Assembly (NCBI GenBank): GCA_030748485.1
Contig: JASMLW010000516.1
Location: forward strand, 1-34,591
Origin: Pirellulaceae bacterium
GTDB lineage: Bacteria; Planctomycetota; Planctomycetia; Pirellulales; Pirellulaceae
Direction of reading: 5' to 3'
Length of the DNA stretch: 34,591 nucleotides
Position numbers and translations under genes: made by a program
Notes under the pieces: model-generated
What the model was told of the DNA's origin: nothing
What the model saw: only the letters and a program-made list of their open reading frames with translations
Databases searched by the model: none
Shown here: one piece after another, positions 9,254 to 18,503 of the stretch
Layout of the letters: every line of letters starts with the position of its first letter
Numbering within the stretch: position 1 is the first letter of the stretch

Positions 9254-10024
9254 TCATTCGGCGACAGGGTCGTTGGCGGCGGCCGGCGGAGCGGCGTCCC
9301 AACTCACCAAACTCGCGCGAACGGAGGCGAGTACACGGGGGAATCCCCGCTCAAACGCGGCCCGATGTGGAGTGTCGGAGCCGCCGCCGAGCAGGATCCC
9401 AAACGCCTCGGCAAACGCTTCCTGTCTGCCGGCCGCGGACCGTTGGAGATAGTACCGCAAGGCAGCGGCGTCGGAATTGCTGAGCTTCCGCACGTCGGCC
9501 TGATAGGCTCGTCGAAATGCACCCGACGAGGAACAGAAACCGGGCGCGGACATGGCCTGATCGACCGCGTGCCCGATCTCGTGGCGGAGCACTCCGCCGG
9601 GTCGACGACCCGGCACGACTTTGCCTTTTTGAGTGCGACGTTTTTCGGCGACGACCAACAATCGACGATTCGGCAAATGGACGGCGTCGGTCTGCTCCCA
9701 GGTGGTCCCCCTCGGCCAACCGCGGGGATGCTCAAACTTCAACGTCGGCGCGGCGTCCACCACAAACTCAGCGGCGCCAACCCGCCAACCGCGACGCCTT
9801 AGGACGAGCCAAATCGCAGTCGGAATGCTCGACTCGCCGCGCCGTAACTCCGCCCGGAATGAATCCGACACCGACGAGTACTCGCGGATTTGCCCCGCCC
9901 GGTCCGGCTCGGCCCGGCTGACCGACGGTGTTACGACCAGCACAACCAAAACCAATAGCAACGGGGATCGCCAGACGACGTCGGGGAAAGCCGGTAAGCG
10001 TGTAACGACGAGGGTCAATGCCAC
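9254..10024 (-). CDS. Exported zinc-protease-like protein (HExxH)
   Basis: The protein is about 256 aa. It has a hydrophobic N-terminal segment at about residues 20-36 followed by 'SRAEP', which reads as a signal peptide. The centre contains RHEIGHAVD, the HExxH motif of zinc metallopeptidases. About 60 residues further on, 'EAFAEAFGILLGGG' supplies a glutamate that could be the third zinc ligand, as in gluzincins and anthrax-lethal-factor-like peptidase domains. I infer an extracytoplasmic metallopeptidase; the specific family is uncertain. The start is not well fixed: position 10024 is a GTG without a clear ribosome-binding site, and a TTG lies two codons further in. The gene stands alone, divergent from the glycosyltransferase gene. 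Confidence 0.65.
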   Translation of the reverse strand: MALTLVVTRLPAFPDVVWRSPLLLVLVVLVVTPSVSRAEPDRAGQIREYSSVSDSFRAELRRGESSIPTAIWLVLRRRGWRVGAAEFVVDAAPTLKFEHPRGWPRGTTWEQTDAVHLPNRRLLVVAEKRRTQKGKVVPGRRPGGVLRHEIGHAVDQAMSAPGFCSSSGAFRRAYQADVRKLSNSDAAALRYYLQRSAAGRQEAFAEAFGILLGGGSDTPHRAAFERGFPRVLASVRASLVSWDAAPPAAANDPVAE

Positions 10025-10117
10025 AGTACCAATGTAGAGTTGAGCTGAATTCGCCTATCCATCGTAATTGCTTCGCTCTCGCCGTGCGGTGCAACTCAGC
10101 CAGACGCCAAGCCAGCC

Positions 10118-11404
10118 ATGAACTTACGTCCCACTCCGGCCGCGACAGAAACTGAGTCGCTGGAATCAGCCGCCTGCTCAGTCATCAGTGAAGACCACGA
10201 AGCCACAGACCATGGCGCCGATGCTTCCGGAGAGGCGTTTTCCGGTGACGGAGCCGACCTGGCCAGCCCCATCGATCATCCTTCGGCGCAAACCGGCGTG
10301 ATCAACGTGATGCACGTGGTCAACGGAGAGAACTATGCCGGTGCGGCTCGCGTGCAGGACCTGCTGGCCGCCCGGTTGCCCGACTTTGGTTTCGGAATCA
10401 CGTTCGCCTGCGTGAAACCGAATCGGTTTCCACAGCTCCGCAAAACCAAATCGGCGCCGCTGTACGAGACACCAATGAAGACCGGGTTTGACATCCGACC
10501 CGCCTGGCAGGTCGCCCGTTTGGTTCGTTTCACCAACGCGCAAATCATCCACGCTCACACTCCTCGATCTATCCTGATCGGTCGCGTCGCGTCGATGTTG
10601 ACAGGCGTGCCCTTGGTGTTCCATGTGCACAGCCCGACAGCTCGCGATTCTTCTCGACCGCTGCAGAATCTTGTCAACGATCGCATCGAGCGATGGTGCG
10701 CCAAAGGCGCTCAGCGTTTGATCTGCGTGTCGCAGAGTTTGGCTGATCACATGCAGAACTTGGGGTTTGATCAGCAACAGGTTGTCGTCGCGGCCAACGG
10801 TGTTCCACGACTCCCGTGGTGCGAGCGAGACACCCCTTCCGGACGCTGGACGCTCGGGACGGTTGCGCTGATCCGACCTCGCAAAGGCATCGAGACGTTG
10901 CTGCGAGCAATTGCCAAGATGAGAGAGAAAGGAAACGACGTAGTTCTCAACGCGGTTGGACCTTTTGAAACGGAATCGTACGAGTCGGAGGTCAAATCGC
11001 TGACAGCCGAACTGGGGCTTAGCGACGCCGTTCAATGGATTGGCATGACGCGCGACGTGAACGCTGAACTGGCCAAGATGGACCTCTTCGCGCTGCCCAG
11101 TTTATACGGCGAAGGAATGCCCATGGTCGTGCTCGAAGCGATGGCGGCCGGGTTGCCCGTCGTGGCGACGCGCGTCGAAGGCGTGCCTGAACTTGTTCGG
11201 GACGGAATCGACGGACTGCTGGCGAGTCCCAATTCGGCGGACGAATTGGCCGCGTGCATCGGCCGCTTTGTTCGCGGGGAAGCCGACTGGCACCGCATGC
11301 GGCGGGCCGCCTTTACTCGTCAATCAGCAGACTTTTCGGACGAAAGTATGGCTCGTCTCGTCGCCTCGACTTACCGGCAAGTTCTCGGCGACCTGGCTCC
11401 CTAA
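10118..11404 (+). CDS. GT4 family glycosyltransferase
   Basis: This is a 428-aa GT-B fold glycosyltransferase. The first 60 residues are acidic and low in complexity. The fold then begins with 'INVMHVVNGENYAGAARV', a typical N-terminal strand and glycine-rich loop. 'IIHAHTPRSILIG' and 'PLVFHVHSP' are conserved acceptor-domain strands. In the C-terminal nucleotide-sugar domain, 'GTVALIRPRKGIETLLRAI' is followed by GEGMPMVVLEAMAAGLPVVAT, which carries the E-x7-E motif of GT4 enzymes, and by 'GVPELVRDGIDGLL'. Enzymes of this type build polysaccharide, lipopolysaccharide or glycolipid chains at the inner face of the cytoplasmic membrane. The donor and acceptor cannot be told from sequence. I see no good ribosome-binding site before the ATG, so the acidic leader could be partly untranslated. 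The gene converges with the PLP-enzyme gene 51 bp downstream. Confidence 0.88.
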   Translation: MNLRPTPAATETESLESAACSVISEDHEATDHGADASGEAFSGDGADLASPIDHPSAQTGVINVMHVVNGENYAGAARVQDLLAARLPDFGFGITFACVKPNRFPQLRKTKSAPLYETPMKTGFDIRPAWQVARLVRFTNAQIIHAHTPRSILIGRVASMLTGVPLVFHVHSPTARDSSRPLQNLVNDRIERWCAKGAQRLICVSQSLADHMQNLGFDQQQVVVAANGVPRLPWCERDTPSGRWTLGTVALIRPRKGIETLLRAIAKMREKGNDVVLNAVGPFETESYESEVKSLTAELGLSDAVQWIGMTRDVNAELAKMDLFALPSLYGEGMPMVVLEAMAAGLPVVATRVEGVPELVRDGIDGLLASPNSADELAACIGRFVRGEADWHRMRRAAFTRQSADFSDESMARLVASTYRQVLGDLAP

Positions 11405-11455
11405 GCGACGGCCCCGCCGACGAGGCGAGCAACGCGATCGACGCCACATCCGCGG

Positions 11456-12688
11456 TCAGGGCGTTCCGGCGTCAATTGATTCCCAGTCGAGGGGACGATT
11501 CAAATCGATGCTCGGCAGCGGCTGTTCGATCGCTTCCAGATACTTCTGAGCCGCGCCGGTATTAAAGACGACAACCTCTTCGTCTGGTTTGACCCAACCG
11601 GTCGCCGTCAATTGTTCGAGTGCGCCGATGCAGGCGGCCGTCTCGGGACAAATGGCCACTCCCTCGGCGCGAATGCTCTGCCCCATCCAACTCGAAATGC
11701 GGCCCTCGTCAACCGCCACCGCCAAGCCGCCGCTTTCACGAACGGCGTCGAGAATCATAAAGTCTCCGACAGCCGCCGGCACGCGGAGCCCGCGGGCCAT
11801 CGTATCGGCGTCGGGAAACGGCTCGGCGAATCGCTCTCCGCGATCAAATGCGGTGGCGATCGGAGCGCAGCCATCCGACTGCACGGAGACCATTCGCGGC
11901 CGCTTCTCGCTGTTCAACCAACCGAGGCTCGCCAGTTCGGCGAACGCTTTCCACATGCCGATCAATCCCGTACCACCGCCCGTCGGATAGAGGATCACAT
12001 CCGGCAACCGCCAATCGAGTTGCTCCGCCAACTCCAACCCCATCGTCTTCTTTCCCTCAATCCGATACGGCTCCTTGAGCGTCGACAGATCAAACCAACC
12101 CATCGCCTCCATGCCTTCACGCACAATTCGGCCGCAGTCGGTGATCAGCCCGTTGACTCGAAACGTGTGAGCGCCCGCTTGAACGCACTCGTACTGATTG
12201 ATCACGGGCGTGTCTTCCGGCATAAAGACGAAGCACTCCATCCCGGCGCGGGCTGCGTACGCCGCGGCCGCCCCGCCGGCGTTCCCCGCCGACGGCAGCG
12301 CAACTCGGCGAATGCCGAAATGGTGAGCCATCGTGATCGCCATCGCCAAGCCACGGCTCTTGAAACTGCCGGTCGGCAACTGCGATTCATCCTTGATGAA
12401 CAGATTCTCCAGACCCAGCTCGCCACCCAAACGGGGACAGCGAAGCAACGGTGACATTCCTTCACCGAACGAAATCAACTCCGCCCCAGACGGCGGCGGA
12501 AGCAGCTCGCGGTACCGCCACATCGTTGGTTCTCGTCCGGCAACCCGCTCTTTCGTCATCGCCGCGGCAACGCGATCCAAATCGTACTTCACCCACAGCG
12601 GGCGATCGCGATGAAGAGTCTGAATGGAATGAGCGTCCAGGTGAGTCTGGTCGAGAGCTGATTCGAGATGAGAAACGAACGACGTCAA
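11456..12688 (-). CDS. thrC: Threonine synthase-like PLP enzyme
   Basis: This is a 410-aa fold-type II pyridoxal-phosphate enzyme. I start it at a TTG at 12688 because AAGGAGAAGGA lies just upstream; the longer frame to 12877 reads poorly. 'FIKDESQLPTGSFKSRG' contains K110, the expected Schiff-base lysine. SAGNAGGAAAAYAARAG is the substrate/phosphate loop and 'YPTGGGTGLIGMW' the PLP-phosphate glycine loop. The order and spacing fit threonine synthase, which turns O-phosphohomoserine into threonine in the cytoplasm. A related threonine dehydratase or diaminopropionate-lyase-like enzyme is the main alternative. The gene is alone on its strand apart from the degenerate gene immediately upstream, whose presumed stop overlaps this start as TTGA. 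Confidence 0.75.
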   Translation of the reverse strand: MTSFVSHLESALDQTHLDAHSIQTLHRDRPLWVKYDLDRVAAAMTKERVAGREPTMWRYRELLPPPSGAELISFGEGMSPLLRCPRLGGELGLENLFIKDESQLPTGSFKSRGLAMAITMAHHFGIRRVALPSAGNAGGAAAAYAARAGMECFVFMPEDTPVINQYECVQAGAHTFRVNGLITDCGRIVREGMEAMGWFDLSTLKEPYRIEGKKTMGLELAEQLDWRLPDVILYPTGGGTGLIGMWKAFAELASLGWLNSEKRPRMVSVQSDGCAPIATAFDRGERFAEPFPDADTMARGLRVPAAVGDFMILDAVRESGGLAVAVDEGRISSWMGQSIRAEGVAICPETAACIGALEQLTATGWVKPDEEVVVFNTGAAQKYLEAIEQPLPSIDLNRPLDWESIDAGTP

Positions 12689-13214
12689 GAGTCCTTCTCC
12701 TTGCGTGCACCTGGCTGATCTGCTCGCTGCGCCGCCAGTGGGTGGGAATCGGTTGGTAGGGAGCCGAGTTGCAGTCAAACTCCACCGACATGGATGGCGC
12801 TCGCCGCTGGATTTCCGTTCGGCCGCTCCGGAGGTCACAGGAATCGATCGAGAGACTTCTCGCCACAAGGTCCGCAATGTGGGAGTGCTGCCCGTCGATC
12901 TCTACGACGCGAAGCTCCGCTCGCAAACTGCTTCAATCCGCCTCGTCAACCGTTGGTCGCCGGTGATCAGACGCCACGCCCGCTCGTTGTACTTAGCCGC
13001 CGCTCCCTCAAGCTCAACTCCGCAAACATCACCGCGCCAATCGAAAATCCTCGCCTGCACGACCACCACATCGATCAACTGAATCTCGCCGCCACAGGGG
13101 GGGAGTGGTCCAGTCGCCCGGATCGACACCGTCTACTTCGTAAACGACACGGACGTGATACTCGCGTTGTCGCGATTCGTCATCGATCGTCCAGAAGACG
13201 TGGGTTTGAGACAT
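12685..13214 (-). pseudogene. Frameshifted small gene upstream of the threonine synthase-like gene
   Basis: No single frame spans this region, but protein-like pieces join up. The first piece starts at ATG 13214 ('MSQTHVFWTIDDESRQREYH...DPGDWTTPP') and loses frame at a run of seven G (C on the coding strand) at 13097-13103. Taking out one base joins it to 'CGGEIQLIDVVVVQARIFDW', which runs to a stop near 12902. A second shift near 12911-12925 would lead into 'ELRVVEIDGQHSHIADLVARSL' and then 'SVEFDCNSAPYQPIPTHW'. A third frame ends with a TGA (12685-12687) overlapping the TTG start of the next gene, as in a translationally coupled pair. I do not recognise the family. Real decay, a programmed shift at the homopolymer, or sequencing error are all possible. 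The 248 bp further upstream (13215-13462) show no gene. Confidence 0.5.
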
Positions 13215-13462
13215 AGGAGCGAACGGGGAAAGAGTGCGAATCAGAAATCCCTTCGCGTCATTTCGCTCCGTCTGCCACTATTAAAGGTCGTTTCTGGAGA
13301 GCGATCAACCGACGAACGGGCAATTCACTTCCACTACTGAACAGGCGGACACGCAGCCGATATCAAGTTGGAACGTCTGCACCGGTCGCGGCGGCGCGTG
13401 CATCAATTGACGTCACTCGTTATTCTCTAATGGGTGATCAATCGCTACTCGAGGGATCTTAA

Positions 13463-14857
13463 ATGCTGCGGATATTCGACCGAAGACGAACGGCCAATTG
13501 TCAGGGGTTCCATCGCCGCGAGCTGTTGCGGGTTGGCGCTCTCGGGTTGGGTGGGCTTTCACTGCCACATTGGTTGGCCGCTCGAGCCACCGCCGACTCA
13601 GCCGTTCGCGCGAAGTCGGTCGTCGTCCTGTTTCTGGGCGGCGGACCCCCGCAGCACGAAACATTCGATCCGAAGATGTCGGCTCCATCCGCCTACCGGG
13701 CCATGTTTGGGGAGATCCCAACTGCACTGCCCGGAGTGACGTTCGGCTCCCATTTTCAAGAATTGGCCAAGTTGGCCGATCGACTATCGGTCGTTCGCTG
13801 CTACCGAAACGGCCTGACCAGCCACGGTCCGGCGACTGCGACCGTGATCGCCGGCGACAACCCAACCAAGGCGATGCTCGGTTCGGTCTATGCACGCGTC
13901 GCCGGCAGCACGAACGCTCAAACGGGAATGCCGAACAACGTGATCTTGGGCCCGGCGTCCGTCGGCGCGTCGTTTCGCGGCAATCCGGACTACACACAAC
14001 GGCTCGGCAGCCCCGGGACGTTGGGCCCGGCCTACCGTCCGTTCGATCCCAGCGGCGGTGGCGAGCTGAAGAAGAACATGGAGTTGCGGATCGACCGCCG
14101 GCGATTGGACGATCGCCGCGCCCTGCTCACAGCACTTGACCAACTCAAACGTCGCGCTGAGACAGAACGAGTCTTTGTAGGCGCCGACCGCTTCCGCCAG
14201 CAGGCGTTCGACGTGTTGCTGGGCGGTGTCACCAAGGCGTTCGAGTGGGAGGGCGAAGACCCGCGCGTCATCGCTCGATACGACACGAGCGACATCAAGG
14301 TGCCTCAAGCTGTCCTTCAGAAAAAGAACAAACCCGGCTTCGCCGAGCAGAGCCCGGAAGCGTTGGGCAAACAGATGCTACTGGCGCGACGCCTCGTGCA
14401 AGCTGGCTGCGGATTCGTCACCGTCACAAGCACGGGGTGGGATTTGCACGGAAACCGTTTTGGGGTCGACGACGGCATGCCCGTGTTGGGCGTGGCGGCG
14501 GATCGCGCGGCGGCCGCCTTTATCGAAGACCTCGAACGGCTGGGGATGAGCGACGACGTCTTGCTGGTCATCACGGGCGAGTTTGGCCGCACGCCAAAGA
14601 TCAACAACAAAGCCGGCCGCGATCATTGGGGCCGCATCTGCCCGCTCGTGTTCGCCGGCGGCGGCCTGCCGATGGGTCAGGTGATCGGCTATTCGGACCG
14701 GCTGGGCGGCGCGCCGGCCGCGGATCCAGTCGGCGTTCCCGAATTGTCGGCCACGATTCTCCACACCCTTCTCGATGCTGGTCGCATGAGACTCAACACC
14801 GACATCCCGGTGGAGATTCGGCAAACGGTCGACCGCGCTCAGCCAATCCTCAGCTGA
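13463..14857 (+). CDS. DUF1501 family exported protein
   Basis: This is a 464-aa protein of the DUF1501 family, abundant in planctomycetes and distantly related to sulfatases and alkaline phosphatases. The N-terminus has 'FHRRELLRVGALGLGGLSL', a twin-arginine-like leader, so export in folded form is likely. Typical family segments follow: 'VVVLFLGGGPPQHETFDPK', 'RNGLTSHGPATATVIAGDNP', 'STGWDLHGNRFG', 'ITGEFGRTPKIN' and 'AGRDHWGRICPLVFAGGG'. His and Asp residues in these segments resemble a metal-binding site. A GAGGGA ribosome-binding site lies about 6 nt before the ATG. In planctomycetes these genes often sit next to DUF1549/DUF1553 cytochrome genes, but none is present here. The biochemical role of the family is not settled. 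Confidence 0.9.
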   Translation: MLRIFDRRRTANCQGFHRRELLRVGALGLGGLSLPHWLAARATADSAVRAKSVVVLFLGGGPPQHETFDPKMSAPSAYRAMFGEIPTALPGVTFGSHFQELAKLADRLSVVRCYRNGLTSHGPATATVIAGDNPTKAMLGSVYARVAGSTNAQTGMPNNVILGPASVGASFRGNPDYTQRLGSPGTLGPAYRPFDPSGGGELKKNMELRIDRRRLDDRRALLTALDQLKRRAETERVFVGADRFRQQAFDVLLGGVTKAFEWEGEDPRVIARYDTSDIKVPQAVLQKKNKPGFAEQSPEALGKQMLLARRLVQAGCGFVTVTSTGWDLHGNRFGVDDGMPVLGVAADRAAAAFIEDLERLGMSDDVLLVITGEFGRTPKINNKAGRDHWGRICPLVFAGGGLPMGQVIGYSDRLGGAPAADPVGVPELSATILHTLLDAGRMRLNTDIPVEIRQTVDRAQPILS

Positions 14858-14879
14858 ACAACGATCGCCGCCCGACGAG

Positions 14880-17800
14880 CTATCGAAACAGCTCTCGCTG
14901 CCCGCTCTGGGCTGACGACTTCTTTTTCGCCCGCGACGACGGACGCGAACGCTTGGGCGGATCTGAGTGTGGAATCGCCGCCGGGCCGAGTCGAATCACG
15001 CTGGCCCCGGTCACGTCGCCGACCATGTCGACAATTCTCTGGTGGCAAGTCAGGAACAGGATCTGCGATTGCCCGCCCTCTTCCAACAAGACCTCCAACG
15101 TCGCGCGGGCGCGTTGGTCGTCGAAGTTCACCAACACGTCGTCCATCACGATTGGCAGTACTTCCTCCCGCCGACTGTAGTTGCGGAGATACGCTAGCCG
15201 GATGGCCAAATACAACTGCTCGCGAGCCCCCGTACTCAACTGGTCCGGCGACTTCCACTGCCCGTTCGCGTCGCGCACTTGCCACGCTCCGTCAAGCGGT
15301 TGCCGCATCTGTTCGTACCGCCCTCCCGTCATGCGTCGAAACGTCTGTTCGATCGCAGTCAACATCTCAGGCTGGTTCTCGCGTTCGAAGCGATCCATCT
15401 CCCGCGTCAAAACGGCTTGGGCGAGCGCAAGCGGAGCCCACCGGTCGATGGCCCGCGTCAACTGCGCCCGCTCGCCTTCAATCTCCGCCCGCAGCGTCAG
15501 CGTGCGATCCTCGAGCTCGAGCTGCCGCAACCGATCGCGGAGCGCACCAGCCTGCTTCAATTCAGCCTGAAAGGCATCGTCCGCGCGCTGCAACTCCTCG
15601 TGCACGGACTCGCGCTCCAACTGCAGCGAGTCGATCTCAACCTTGTCGAGTTCGGCCAGCAATTCGCGGCGATCGTCCGCGCTGACGCTCGCCGTCATCG
15701 CCGCCAACTCGCGTTCCGACTTCAGCACGCATTGCTCGCACTCGATCTTGCGTTCGAGCGTTTCGGCGACGTCGTTCAGCCGCTCCGGCTCAGCGACTCC
15801 CGCCGCTGCGCACAAACCGGCGCGCTCCTCGTCGAGCTCAGTCTTTGCCCGCCCCGTCTTCTCCAGTTCGGCGGTCAACTGCTCGCGGCGCTCGCCGAGC
15901 AATTTGCTGGTCTGTCGATCGGCGCGAGTTTGTTCGAGCTTGCGCAACAGCTGAGCCACCACAACTTCCGCCACCTCGCCAGTCAAGTCGGCGGCGTGTT
16001 TCCGCAGCGGCTCGGACTCCGCTTCGTATTGAACGATTTCGCGATCAACCGACTCCGCTCGCTCCGACAACTCGCGAGCTTTCTGAAATCGCTGGGCGGC
16101 TTCTCCAACACTGGCGATCGCCTTTTCCACCAACGGCACGTCCCAGTGATCGGGGACGCCCAGTTCTTTCAACAGCGCCCGCCATTGTCCGTCCCACTGC
16201 CGCTCGCCCACGGTGAAGTCACGTTGCAGCGCGGTCGAATTGTCGATTTTGCCTCTCGCGACGACCACTTCCTTCGCGGCCACTTGCAACTTGATTCGGC
16301 GTTGCCGCAGCTGTTCAAGTTGTCCATCCGCCAAATCTCGCAGCCGGGCGACGCGCGAGGGGAATGCGGTCTGGGCGGTCGAGCCTGGTTCATCTTCCGC
16401 TTCTTCTGAGGTCGAGATGGCTGGCGGCCGCTGAGACTCGACCCAAGCGATATGCTCGGCCGACGCGGCCGTTAGCGCGGCCACTTGCTCGTTCACCGCG
16501 CGGAGTGCGGCGTCGACTTCACGCCATTGGCGCCAATCGCGCAGCCAGACTTGAGCCACCTCGTACTCAAGCGGATCGACGTCGGGCGGCCATTGCGATT
16601 TCCAGTTCTTTTCGAGTTCGGCGGCAGCCGTTTGCTCGTCGTCCGATTGGCGAGCCAGAACAGCCAACTCGTTCGCCAGCCGATCGGACTCCGCTCCCAA
16701 TTGCCGGCGTTGAGCGACCGCTGTCGAGTTTCGCGCACGCAACTCAGCGACTTCGTCGGCTCGCTGAATGGCGGACGCCAGGGCAGCCGCCTGAGCAGCC
16801 GCCTCCGCCCGCGCCGCGCCGGTCGACTCGGGCGACTCGAAATAGGCGACTACCTGCTGCAACAACTGGTCGCGCGCTTCGCGGGCCAATCGCAAGGCGT
16901 CCGGTTTCGCTTCGGCGTGCTCGCGGTCGAGCTGACCGATCTCCTTACTCACTTTCTCGTGCGCCTTCCGCACGCGCGCCAAGTCGCGACGCAGCTGATC
17001 GCGCCGCAGCGCGGACGACTTCAGCTCCTCGATTTGACCCGCCACTTTCTGTTCATCGGGATTCAATGCACGGTATTGCGAGCACGGCAAGTTCCAATCG
17101 CGGCGGAGCCGGTTTTCCAGCAAGCTCAGCTCACTAGATAACTCAGCTTGCCGGCTCCAGAGCCCGGATTGCTCGACTACCGAGCGGAGCGTTTCGGCCG
17201 CCCGCTCCCAACTTTGCTCCTCGGCGACCGCGTCCCCTGTGACCGACAGTTCAGCTTCGCGGCCTTTCCATTCACTGAGCCGCTGGTTGTAGATGGCCAG
17301 TTCGGACTCAAACTTGCTGCTCTCCTTCGACAGATCCAATCGGCGACGAACGAGCGCATCGAGTTGGTCGCGGTGTTCGACGCCCAGCGCCATCAACGGT
17401 GAATTCTTGGCGCTCCACTCGGGATGAATCTTTCTCAGTTGCTCGGCCGCTTCGTTGGCGAGCGTCGTCGACTCTTGCCTCAACTTGGGAAGGTCACGTC
17501 GGCACCGTTCAATTCGGCCGACATCTCGCGCCAACCGCGCTACCAATTCGCCGTCCTCGACAAACGCATCGTCAACTACGATGTCGTTCAGTTTGAGATT
17601 GACTTCGGCCAAGTCCCGCTGCAGTTCAGTCGTACGCGCCGCCACACTCGCCAGAGCGTCGTGGAGCGCGCGGATGCGATCGAGCGCATTGGCGGGCAGG
17701 TTCTCGGCTGCGGCCAATTGCCTGTTTAGATCCTTCAGCATGCGACGGGCGTCGGCCAGTTGGCGGCACGGCCCGGACGCGGCGAGCTTCAAGTCGGCGC

Positions 17801-18503
17801 GATGGAGCCGAGTCCGCAACTGCCGAAGTCTCGCCTCTAGTTGCTCGACGCGAGCGTCACAGGCGTCGGCGTCCTGGTGCCAACGGGCGTACTCATTGGG
17901 AGCCACCGCCAACTCGGCAAGTTGTTCCTCACCAGTTTCGATGCGAGTCAGCAGTTGGTTGATGGGCGGCTTTGTCGAGCGGGGACCAAACAGCTCCTTC
18001 GTGTCGCGATCGAGACTGCCCAACAACCGCTGCAGTCCGGCCAGATTCCCCATGCCGCCGCCCAACAGAGCTTCGCGAAAGTTGGCGTGTCGCAAGCTCT
18101 CCTCACCCGCGGCCAGTTCATCGACGGAGAATCCAAAGACGTTCTGGTAGAGACCTCGCTCGGCGCGGCCGAGCATCGCGGTGAGCATGTTTTCATCGAT
18201 CGTCTGGCCGCGTCCCTCCACCTCACCGGCGACCGTATCGACGCGTCCTTTGCGGCGGCGAAAACGAATTCGCTCGCCACCGCTCATCTCGACCGTCGCC
18301 GTCGCCGCCATCTCACCGCTATGGCCGGAGAACGCGTAGCGACTGCGATGTGGAAAGCCGAACAACAGTTCGCGGATGAGATTCAGCAGCGTCGTCTTGC
18401 CCGTTTCGTTGGCTCCGTAGACGATCTGAAAACCAGCTTCGAACTCGAGCCGGCGGTTCACGAAGACGCCATAGTTTTCCACATCGACAGCCAACAACTT
18501 CAT
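14880..18503 (-). CDS. SbcC/YhaN-like SMC-type ATPase
   Basis: This is a 1207-aa ABC/SMC-type ATPase with long coiled coils. The N-terminal part has 'YGANETGKTT' (Walker A, residues about 30-38) and 'LLFGFPHRSRYAFSGHSGEM', typical of the YhaN branch of Rad50/SbcC proteins. The middle, about 200-1050, is Glu/Arg/Leu-rich coiled coil. The C-terminal ATPase half has the signature 'LSTGAREQLYLAIRLAYL' near 1088 and Walker B 'VLPIVMDDVLVNFDD' near 1115. It ends in a basic, Ser/Lys-rich tail. A CEQC pair occurs at C922/C925, well off the centre of the coiled coil, so it is probably not a Rad50 zinc hook. It should work with the Mre11-like nuclease encoded just upstream to process DNA ends. The ATG overlaps the upstream stop (ATGA). 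Confidence 0.9.
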   Translation of the reverse strand: MKLLAVDVENYGVFVNRRLEFEAGFQIVYGANETGKTTLLNLIRELLFGFPHRSRYAFSGHSGEMAATATVEMSGGERIRFRRRKGRVDTVAGEVEGRGQTIDENMLTAMLGRAERGLYQNVFGFSVDELAAGEESLRHANFREALLGGGMGNLAGLQRLLGSLDRDTKELFGPRSTKPPINQLLTRIETGEEQLAELAVAPNEYARWHQDADACDARVEQLEARLRQLRTRLHRADLKLAASGPCRQLADARRMLKDLNRQLAAAENLPANALDRIRALHDALASVAARTTELQRDLAEVNLKLNDIVVDDAFVEDGELVARLARDVGRIERCRRDLPKLRQESTTLANEAAEQLRKIHPEWSAKNSPLMALGVEHRDQLDALVRRRLDLSKESSKFESELAIYNQRLSEWKGREAELSVTGDAVAEEQSWERAAETLRSVVEQSGLWSRQAELSSELSLLENRLRRDWNLPCSQYRALNPDEQKVAGQIEELKSSALRRDQLRRDLARVRKAHEKVSKEIGQLDREHAEAKPDALRLAREARDQLLQQVVAYFESPESTGAARAEAAAQAAALASAIQRADEVAELRARNSTAVAQRRQLGAESDRLANELAVLARQSDDEQTAAAELEKNWKSQWPPDVDPLEYEVAQVWLRDWRQWREVDAALRAVNEQVAALTAASAEHIAWVESQRPPAISTSEEAEDEPGSTAQTAFPSRVARLRDLADGQLEQLRQRRIKLQVAAKEVVVARGKIDNSTALQRDFTVGERQWDGQWRALLKELGVPDHWDVPLVEKAIASVGEAAQRFQKARELSERAESVDREIVQYEAESEPLRKHAADLTGEVAEVVVAQLLRKLEQTRADRQTSKLLGERREQLTAELEKTGRAKTELDEERAGLCAAAGVAEPERLNDVAETLERKIECEQCVLKSERELAAMTASVSADDRRELLAELDKVEIDSLQLERESVHEELQRADDAFQAELKQAGALRDRLRQLELEDRTLTLRAEIEGERAQLTRAIDRWAPLALAQAVLTREMDRFERENQPEMLTAIEQTFRRMTGGRYEQMRQPLDGAWQVRDANGQWKSPDQLSTGAREQLYLAIRLAYLRNYSRREEVLPIVMDDVLVNFDDQRARATLEVLLEEGGQSQILFLTCHQRIVDMVGDVTGASVIRLGPAAIPHSDPPKRSRPSSRAKKKSSAQSGQRELFR

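Noticed and set aside
11405-11455. Terminator between the convergent glycosyltransferase and thrC genes
   Set aside because: There is no stable hairpin followed by a T-run on either strand.
13407-13435. Sigma-70-like promoter for the DUF1501 gene
   Set aside because: TTGACG at 13407-13412 is a good -35 box, but no convincing -10 box lies 16-18 nt downstream.
15729-15740. CEQC pair in the YhaN-like ATPase as a Rad50 zinc hook
   Set aside because: It lies at residues 922-925 of 1207, far from the middle of the coiled coil where a hook must sit.
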